Assembly: GCA_030248225.1 (NCBI GenBank)
Contig: JASANE010017707.1
Coordinates: forward strand, 1 to 13,895
Origin: Trileptium ribeirensis
Lineage: Eukaryota > Nematoda > Enoplea > Enoplida > Thoracostomopsidae
Direction: 5' to 3'
DNA: 13,895 nt
Shown: in pieces, positions 9,075-13,895 of the stretch
Layout of the letters: every line of letters begins with the position of its first letter
How positions within the stretch are numbered: position 1 is the first letter of the stretch
Made by a program: the position numbers and the translations under genes
Notes under the pieces: generated by a model
Databases searched by the model: none
What the model was told of the DNA's origin: nothing
The model's input: only the letters and a program-made list of their open reading frames with translations

Positions 9075-9330
9075 GCCCGAATTAATTTGTGTATCGTGCA
9101 ATGTTTGACAAACTCAAGCCTGCGCCAGGAATCCAACCCGGAACGTACGGTTGAAACTTGTGTACGCAAACCACTGAGCCATTCGGGAGCTGCTGCTCGG
9201 TTCCTTAAGGAACCGCACAACGTGAACGAATAATAACGCACGTTCAAACGTACGATATCCGACAAACTCAGAAAACACAACGAGTCGCAATGTGCGTAGG
9301 GTCCATTTGGACCTAGTGGGCATGAGAGGA
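9075..9330 (-). repeat. tRNA-like dispersed repeat, copy D (best preserved)
   Basis: The minus strand carries a consensus A box, TGGCTCAGTGG (complement of 9171-9181). Next is a 5-bp arm CGTAC/GTACG (9162-9166 with 9144-9148) enclosing a 13-base loop. After a 2-base spacer comes a T-arm of CCGGG, a 7-base loop TTGGATT, and CCTGG (9141 down to 9125). The acceptor stem is not formed. Upstream of this module on the minus strand is the family's conserved block, including an 18-bp perfect palindrome (9198-9215) and a GGTCCA/TGGACC hairpin (9300-9313). Minus-strand frames of 99 and 69 codons overlap it and are by-products. It may be transcribed by RNA polymerase III from the A and B boxes; this is inference. 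Confidence 0.7.
9198..9215. repeat. 18-bp perfect palindrome
   Basis: CGGTTCCTTAAGGAACCG equals its own reverse complement. The same place in copies A, B and C reads as imperfect versions (for example TTCCTCAAGGAA in A), so palindromy seems to be an ancestral property of the repeat. Confidence 0.9.
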
Positions 9331-9850
9331 TTAAGTTTAATTCATCCTTGTCGTATTTGTTGTTGTACAAAACGTCATTATTTCGCGACTAAACTATACT
9401 TGTTGAAAGCTATGGTACGTGACCTAGCGTTACCTTATATTAAAACAATGATCCGTCAGTAAAGCTGTAGACCATGTAAACTGTTACCAAAACGGAATTT
9501 AGAAATAGATTCTTTTCAAATCCGTAAATATTAATTTTAAAAACATTATGAAATTTAATGATTTTTTGCATACCCGCGCCATAAAGTGTAACAGCTTTTG
9601 CACATTATTGTAGTTTGCGCCATGTCTAAAAATTAGTGACCAACTTGAACACAATTTCAACCAAGTTTTAATTTATTTTACTCCACCAACCATTTTAGTT
9701 CAGTCAATATAAGTCATATTCACTTAAGCTTTCTATCGTTCCAAGTGGTGTTATTGACCAGTTATTAGCCTAACCTAAAAACTTTTTGCAGCACCACAAA
9801 TAATACCTGTAAACTGCGTAATTTGTTTTAAGTTTTAATGCATAGGTCTA
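9331..9850. other. AT-rich sequence without recognisable feature
   Basis: No frame, repeat or structured RNA can be supported. Confidence 0.55.
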
Positions 9851-9853
9851 CAT

Positions 9854-9960
9854 GGGTCTATCGTATATTACATTAACCTAATTTGTCGTGTATATGTTTG
9901 TTATTTTTGATAGACCCTCATAAATCCGGGCAACAGCTGTAAAATGGCGTTGCCACGGAT
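9854..9960. other. Two adjoining hairpin-capable inverted repeats
   Basis: GGGTCTATC (9854-9862) is complementary to GATAGACCC (9909-9917), a perfect 9-bp match with 46 bases between. Right after it, ATCCGGGCAAC (9924-9934) pairs with GTTGCCACGGAT (9949-9960), giving an 11-bp stem with one bulged A and a 14-base loop. The arrangement could be part of a small structured RNA or a decayed mobile element end. No family is recognised. Confidence 0.45.
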
Positions 9961-10104
9961 CGTACTAATATATGCATATTAATCTTACCAATAATACTTA
10001 TCTAAATTTAATTTATTTATTATAACTTTCTATGTTGTTTTTTGCAATTGCTTAGTTTTAATAAGATTTGTTGCGTAGAATTTAAAAAGAAACAGCTGTT
10101 TGTA

Positions 10105-10200
10105 TGAAACGCTTAGAGGAATTGTTTTGTTATCGTGGCCAAACAAGCCGGTGTTCGACTCGCCGTTGTCAAAAAATAATGTTCAATATTATGAGCCATT
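10105..10200 (+). repeat. tRNA-like dispersed repeat, copy F
   Basis: Plus-strand copy. The A-box-like sequence is ACGCTTAGAGG (10109-10119). TTGTTT (10122-10127) pairs with AAACAA (10141-10146) around a 13-base loop. After 2 bases comes a canonical tRNA T-arm: CGGTG (10149-10153), loop TTCGACT (10154-10160), CGCCG (10161-10165). TCGTGGCCAAAC (10133-10144) and the following AAAAAATA-TGTTCAA match the minus strand of copy C, which ties it to the family. There is no acceptor stem, so I do not call it a tRNA gene. Confidence 0.6.
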
Positions 10201-10340
10201 TTGTCGGTAGTATTGCTATTATATTATGATTGTTACAAGTGTTGGGAAGTCTGAAATTTTAAATTGCATCAACAGTTACGATCGTGCATAAAATGTTTGG
10301 TTCGGGATCATTGGCGCAAACCGCTCTTCTTTAGATATTC

Positions 10341-10580
10341 CGGCCCAAGTAACACTGTCGAGGAAGTAACCCTGAGGGGTGGTACGTTATAACGTTCGAA
10401 AAAGAACAGCTTAGAGGGTGAGGTTCAGGGGCGGCAGCCCGCCGACTTAGGCTCAGGCGTAGTGTACACCTCATATCTTTATAAAGACCTTAGTTTACGC
10501 TAAGACTAAGGCTTGGGCTTAGTATATCGAAAACGTCATGGCCTGCATTTTATGTCCGCCCCTAAGGGTGACTTGGGCCG
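10341..10580. repeat. GC-rich element bounded by inverted repeats
   Basis: CGGCCCAAGT (10341-10350) is the exact complement of ACTTGGGCCG (10571-10580). Just inside, ACCCTGAGGGGTGG (10369-10382) pairs well with the CCGCCCCTAAGGGT stretch (about 10557-10569). The left arm has about 18 additional bases between the two blocks. The interior is GC-rich, with CTTAGG/CTTGGG-type repetition and one segment like 2096-2119. It may be a small non-autonomous foldback element; no target-site duplication is evident. Confidence 0.45.
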
Positions 10581-10960
10581 ACAAAATTATTGATGAAGCT
10601 TTTAAAAAATCCAGTCTTAGAAGCTACAGCTTTATTAAGAAGGTGGAAGGAACAAGTTTGGTTCATAGTAGCGTCCCAATCGTAAAATGAAAATGCCTAG
10701 GTTCAACTTTAAACGTATGACAAAACTAGTATTGTGATCGAAAGAGCTAACTTATGCTTGCATTCGAAGGCAGAACTGATGGCAAAAAACATTGTTAAAA
10801 CTCAAGAAAACCTAATGCATGAATTATACCAGGCCAGTCTCATAAAATATAACAGCAAACAAACAGATCATAACGATTTAGTTATAAAATCATTATTATT
10901 ATGACAATTTCAATTATTAATATCTTAATTACAGTCGTGCCATCTAGCAACATCCTATCC
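10581..10960. other. No recognisable feature
   Basis: AT-rich flank between the GC-rich element and the large inverted duplication. No frame or repeat can be supported. Confidence 0.5.
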
Positions 10961-11959
10961 AAATAAAATTCTGATAATCACTTCTGATCTCCGGAAATCT
11001 TGATCAAACTTATGTTTTTCGCCGTCGCGTACCCTTTTCCGTTTGATAATTTGTTGATAAATCGACAAAAAAATTTCTGATAGTCATGATCACTCAGTAA
11101 TGAATAGATACATCGATTGACATACGAGAGGAATGCGACCTACATGTGCAGAGAAAGTTCTTCTTTCCTCTACTGGCAACTAACAACATCGCAAGGAAAT
11201 TTAGGATTGTTTTCAAAAAATTCATGCAGTAAAATTTTTTCATACATTTAATATACCAATAAATCATGACCCTATTCTATTTTTTTAAAAAATTAAATGA
11301 TAAAATATATAAATAAATATATAGAAATATATATTATCGAAAAGAATACAAAAATATAGAAAATATAAATTTGGTTTTGCGTTGAAGTTAAAACGAGTGG
11401 TTTGTTTGTTCGGGTTCCTGTCATATCGAGTAAAAGTCATTGCCACTACTCCGAATTTACTTATTAATGTTGAAATTCTTCCGCCGGTTGATTATTACAA
11501 AGATCTTGGCGTCGTTACAACAAAAGCCCTTCAATCTTCAACATACAGTAGATATATTTGGGGAAAAAGCCTATCGAATAATAATAATATACTATTTCGA
11601 TGCTCTTTTGACAAGCAACACAACGATGCGTGTACGCCCTTATTCATCTTACGTGAGAACACTTGTTGAGTATTCTAGTCAAGTCTGGTCACCATGTTAC
11701 TTAAATGACACTGATGCTGTAGCGCATGTGCAGCAGTATTTCACTCGTAGATTATATGCTAAAGCAGGCATTGAGTCAATGTTATATGTATCTCGGCTTA
11801 ATCATCTACAACTAAGGTAGCTGGAGGAGTGACAACACCATTTCGACTTGCAAATGCTTTTCATATGTTTGCATACCGACACTGATCTAAACATGGATGG
11901 TTATTTTCTCTATTCATATTCAAATCTGAGAGGTCACTGTTTAAAGTTGCAGAAAACCA
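10961..11959. repeat. Left arm of large inverted duplication
   Basis: This arm is complementary to 12247-13160 over essentially its full length. Outer anchor: AAATAAAATT (10961-10970) with 13151-13160, then TTGATCAAACTTATGTTTTTCGCCG-type sequence, TTTGATAATTTGTTGATAAATCGAC, and TAGTCATGATCACTCAGTAATGAATAGATAC. Inner anchor: CTGAGAGGTCACTGTTTAAAGTTGCA with its complement near 12255-12281. The left arm is about 85 bases longer because of scattered indels. It comprises an AT-rich outer part, including a TATA/AAATA-rich block at about 11280-11365, and the LINE reverse transcriptase relic in its inner part. The arms differ at many sites, so the duplication is not recent. Confidence 0.9.
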
Positions 11960-12109
11960 AAGTCCAAAACAAACAAATCGAACCACTTTTTCTCAAGCAT
12001 CGTAATTGTCTCTTGGAACTCTCTACCTGAATCTGTTGATAACAAAGCTCTAGTCGAAGCCAGGAACTCAAATGTATTTCGGAAGCTTCTAAAACTGGTA
12101 CACTTCTGA
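11373..12109 (+). pseudogene. LINE reverse transcriptase C-terminal relic, left copy
   Basis: The 3' part of a non-LTR reverse transcriptase ORF, cut off before the YxDD region. In the first frame there is PPVDYYKDLGVV (about 11481-11517), the usual xxYKDLGV motif after the palm. The reading then moves one frame around 11610-11650 to give LVEYSSQVWSP (11662-11694), the thumb-region xLEYxSxVWxP motif. RRLYAK and LNHLQLR follow, then stops at about 11818 and 11830. DLQMLF and LRGHCLKLQK come next in the same frame, and after another shift near 11960, WNSLPE (12014-12031), followed by a terminal stop at 12107-12109. The order and spacing fit CR1/Jockey-like elements. The abrupt start in AT-rich DNA looks like ordinary 5' truncation on insertion. 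It may or may not derive from the same element as the endonuclease relic at 7860-8735. Confidence 0.88.
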
Positions 12110-12246
12110 AATTGCTTACAATTTAGTAGAAACCTATGAATCAGATGTAAGTGGCGGTATTCACCCCCTTTATGATGCATCTAGTTTGCTGTAGTTTGTT
12201 GAGTATTTGTTAAACTGATTAACTGTATATAAACGTATATTACGTG
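12110..12246 (+). other. Unpaired centre of the duplication, probable LINE 3' end
   Basis: This follows the stop codon of the reverse transcriptase relic and precedes the right arm. Together with 11960-12109 it forms the 287-base spacer of the inverted duplication. It is probably the 3' untranslated part of the LINE, but no poly(A) or short-repeat tail is distinct. Confidence 0.4.
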
Positions 12247-13160
12247 TGGTTTTTTGCAACTTTAAACAGTGACCTCTCAGATTTGAATATGAATAGAGAA
12301 AATAACCATCATGTTTAGATCAGTGTCGGTATGCAAACATATGAAAATACAAGTCGAAATGGTGTTGTCACTCCTCGCTCCCTTAGTTGTAAATGATTAA
12401 GCCGAGAGTGGTGTGACATTGACTCAATGCCTCTTTAGCATATAATCTACGAGTGAAATACTGCTGCACATGCGCTACAGCATCAGTGTCATTTAAGTAA
12501 CATGCAGTAACCAGACTTTGATTCGATACTAGACAAGTGTTCTCACGTAAGATGAAATAAGGGCGTACACACATTGTGTTGCTGTCAAAAGAGCATCGAA
12601 ATAGTATATTATTATTATTCGATAGGCTTTTTCCCCAAATATATCTACTGTATGTTGAAGATTGAAGGGCTTTTGTTGTAACGAGGAGTCTGTAATAATC
12701 AACCGGCGGAAGAACCCAAGCATTAGTAAGTAAATTCGGAGTAGTGGCAATACGATATGACAGGAACCGAACGAACGACCCGCTCAGCGAAACCAAATTT
12801 ATATTTTTCTATATTTTTGTATTCTTTTCGATAATATATATTTCTATATATTTATTTATATATTTTATCATTTAATTTTTTAAAAAAAATAGAATAGGGT
12901 CATATTCAATTCTGAATGTATGAAAAAATTTTACTGATTTTTGAAAACAATCTAGTTTGGGTAAAGGAAAGAAGAACTACGTGTAGGTCGAGTTACCTAC
13001 TCATATGTAGAATGATGTATCTATTCATTACTGAGTGATCATGACTATCAGAAAATTTTTTGTCGATTTATCAACAAATTATCAAACGGAAAAGCAACGG
13101 CGAAAAACATAAGTTTGATCAAGTTTCCCAGAAAATAAAACTAATTATAGAATTTTATTT
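12247..13160. repeat. Right arm of large inverted duplication
   Basis: Inverted copy of 10961-11959. It ends on the inner side at 12247, so it lacks the last part of the LINE ORF (WNSLP onward) that the left copy retains. It shares the AT-rich TATATTTAT block (about 12820-12870) and the outer blocks to 13160. Indels against the left arm are spread along the length. Confidence 0.9.
12250..12796 (-). pseudogene. LINE reverse transcriptase C-terminal relic, right inverted copy
   Basis: Minus-strand counterpart of the left relic. The minus frame 12383-12796 (137 codons) reads TPNLL, LPPVDYY, TTKALQSSTYSRYIWGKS and YLNDTDAVAHVQQYFTRRLY, nearly the same residues as the left copy. The conserved KDLGV is destroyed by a small deletion (YYRLLV), and the VEYSSQVWSP motif is damaged. 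The farther 3' part (LRGHCLKL region) is still readable in the DNA at about 12260-12290. The sequence is non-functional. Both copies share the same unusual NNNNILFRCSFD stretch, showing that they came from one insertion which was then duplicated. Confidence 0.85.
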
Positions 13161-13207
13161 AGCAATATATGGTACTTCGTTAGGTTAGTATACCTTTTGG
13201 CGATTTT

Positions 13208-13895
13208 CGGAAGTGCTTGCGTTTGAAAATATGTTGAGCAATGCTAGAGAATGAGTAGAATCTAGAATTTTTAATGCGCGGCTGTACTATTCCTTCGACA
13301 GAATCGCAAAATACGATAACTGGTGCCGGATAACCAAAAGTATTGAGACAATGGATGCACCTGTGTAGTGCAATTGAGAAATTGCGATGGGTTGCAGATA
13401 GTCAGGTTGAATGGCCGGTGGCGGATTATCGCTGCTGTCAGAAATAATTGTTGAAGAACGCTTATATTTCGGTCCGAAAACTGCGAACCATCGTCAGAAC
13501 TGGAGCAACGATGCTCAAATCAGCCTGATTTTCAATTTCGGCGGTGCTTACGTTTGAACCTTGAGCGATGCTGGAGAATGAGTAGAATCTAGCATTTTTA
13601 ATGCGCGGCTGTACTATTCCTTCGACAGAATCGCCAAATACGATAACCGGTGCTGGATAACGAAAAGGTGTTGAGACAATGGGTGCACCTGTGTAGTGCA
13701 ATTGAGAAATTGCGATGGAGCTGCGGATCGCCCGGTTGAATAGTTGGAGGCGGATTATTGCTTGTCGGAAATGATAATAAATTGTTGAAGAGACTCTTAT
13801 ATTTCGGTCCGAGGACTGCGAACCATCGTCAGAACTTGATAAGATTTCGATGCTCAAATCAGATTGATTTTCAACTGCGGCGGTGCTTGAGCAAT
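13208..13895 (-). repeat. Tandem array of about 330-bp units, cut by window edge
   Basis: Landmark CGG(C/A)(G/A)GTGCTT occurs at 13208, 13539 and 13878, giving unit lengths of 331 and 339 bases, and a third unit starts at the edge. TTAATGCGCGGCTGTACTAT recurs at 13271 and 13598 (327 apart). Long blocks are nearly identical between units (CACCTGTGTAGTGCAATTGA, GCGAACCATCGTCAGAACT), while other blocks differ by small indels. It starts about 48 bases beyond the right arm of the inverted duplication and is not part of it. Confidence 0.92.
13462..13857 (-). CDS. Unidentified serine-rich repeat protein fragment
   Basis: This is an open minus-strand frame of 131 codons spanning one repeat unit and entering the next. 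It includes LSSSDDGSQSSDRNIRVSS near the start, then ISQLHYTGAPIVSTPF, YPAPVIVFGDSVEGIVQPRI and NARFYSFSSIAQG. It ends where the next unit has lost about 4 bases and the frame shifts. The neighbouring unit still encodes recognisable equivalents (SSSDDGSQ, DNPPPAIQPDY, AISQLHYTGASIVS, DSVEGIVQPRIKNSRFYSFS) in changing frames, so the repeat may descend from a coding repeat of about 110 residues. No domain is recognised, and no signal peptide or membrane segment is seen. The apparent ATG is simply the first in the frame; the coding sequence could continue past the window edge. The alternative is a non-coding satellite with chance openness. Confidence 0.3.
   Translation of the reverse strand: MSIEILSSSDDGSQSSDRNIRVSSTIYYHFRQAIIRLQLFNRAIRSSIAISQLHYTGAPIVSTPFRYPAPVIVFGDSVEGIVQPRIKNARFYSFSSIAQGSNVSTAEIENQADLSIVAPVLTMVRSFRTEI

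Noticed and set aside
9075..9330. A functional tRNA gene in copy D or F
   Set aside because: The A and B boxes and T-arm are good, but there is no acceptor stem, the middle loop has 13 bases, and the flanks are shared with other repeat copies.
9071..9370. Minus-strand reading frames of 99 and 69 codons
   Set aside because: They lie wholly on the tRNA-like repeat copy and have no recognisable protein motif.
13462..13857. Hammerhead-ribozyme-like core on the minus strand (CTGACGA followed by a short stem and GAAA), present in both tandem units
   Set aside because: A 5-bp stem GGTTC/GGACC lies between the two boxes, but an extra base precedes it, and I could not find a stem III with a proper cleavage triplet or a matching stem I in any permutation.
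1..13895. CRISPR array, bacterial operon or prokaryotic mobile element
   Set aside because: There are no spaced identical short repeats, no compact genes, and all recognisable proteins are eukaryotic LINE fragments.

Overview
The window looks like non-genic or intergenic DNA from an AT-rich metazoan genome, most likely an invertebrate. The evidence is the decayed APE-type non-LTR retrotransposon (LINE) protein fragments, the tRNA-like dispersed repeats with A and B boxes, several foldback structures, and the absence of any long intact reading frame, bacterial-style gene packing or recognisable host gene. I cannot name the species from the sequence alone. No intact protein-coding gene can be supported.

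Layout. Positions 1-2280 are mostly AT-rich unique sequence, with a short GC-rich hairpin patch near 300-390, an unrecognised pair of short overlapping reading frames (664-1046) and a TTAG microsatellite. Positions 2285-3160 hold three head-to-tail copies (A, B, C) of a roughly 300-330 bp repeat carrying a tRNA-like promoter module on the minus strand. More copies of the family lie at 9075-9330 (D, minus), 6757-6858 (E, plus, partial) and 10105-10200 (F, plus). A 50-bp minisatellite with four exact-length units lies at 3591-3790. A second dispersed repeat (R1 3890-4072, R2 4960-5122, R3 inverted 5660-5760) surrounds a GC-rich insertion (4340-4815). A palindromic foldback element of about 600 bp fills 6152-6753.

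Positions 7860-8735 are a heavily frameshifted relic of a LINE endonuclease domain and linker (plus strand). A relic of the LINE reverse transcriptase C-terminal part lies at 11373-12109 (plus strand). It is caught in a large inverted duplication whose arms (10961-11959 and 12247-13160) carry two diverged copies of the same relic facing each other. From 13208 to the right edge is a tandem array of about 330-bp units whose minus strand encodes a serine-rich, protein-like sequence; the array runs out of the window.

Nothing here forms a working pathway. The recurring theme is inverted, foldback-prone DNA: two large hairpin-forming structures, several smaller ones, and tRNA-like modules that could act as RNA polymerase III promoters. 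The best leads are the palindromic element at 6152-6753, the LINE-bearing inverted duplication, the tRNA-like repeat family with its unusual arm geometry, and the unidentified coding-like tandem repeat at the right edge.
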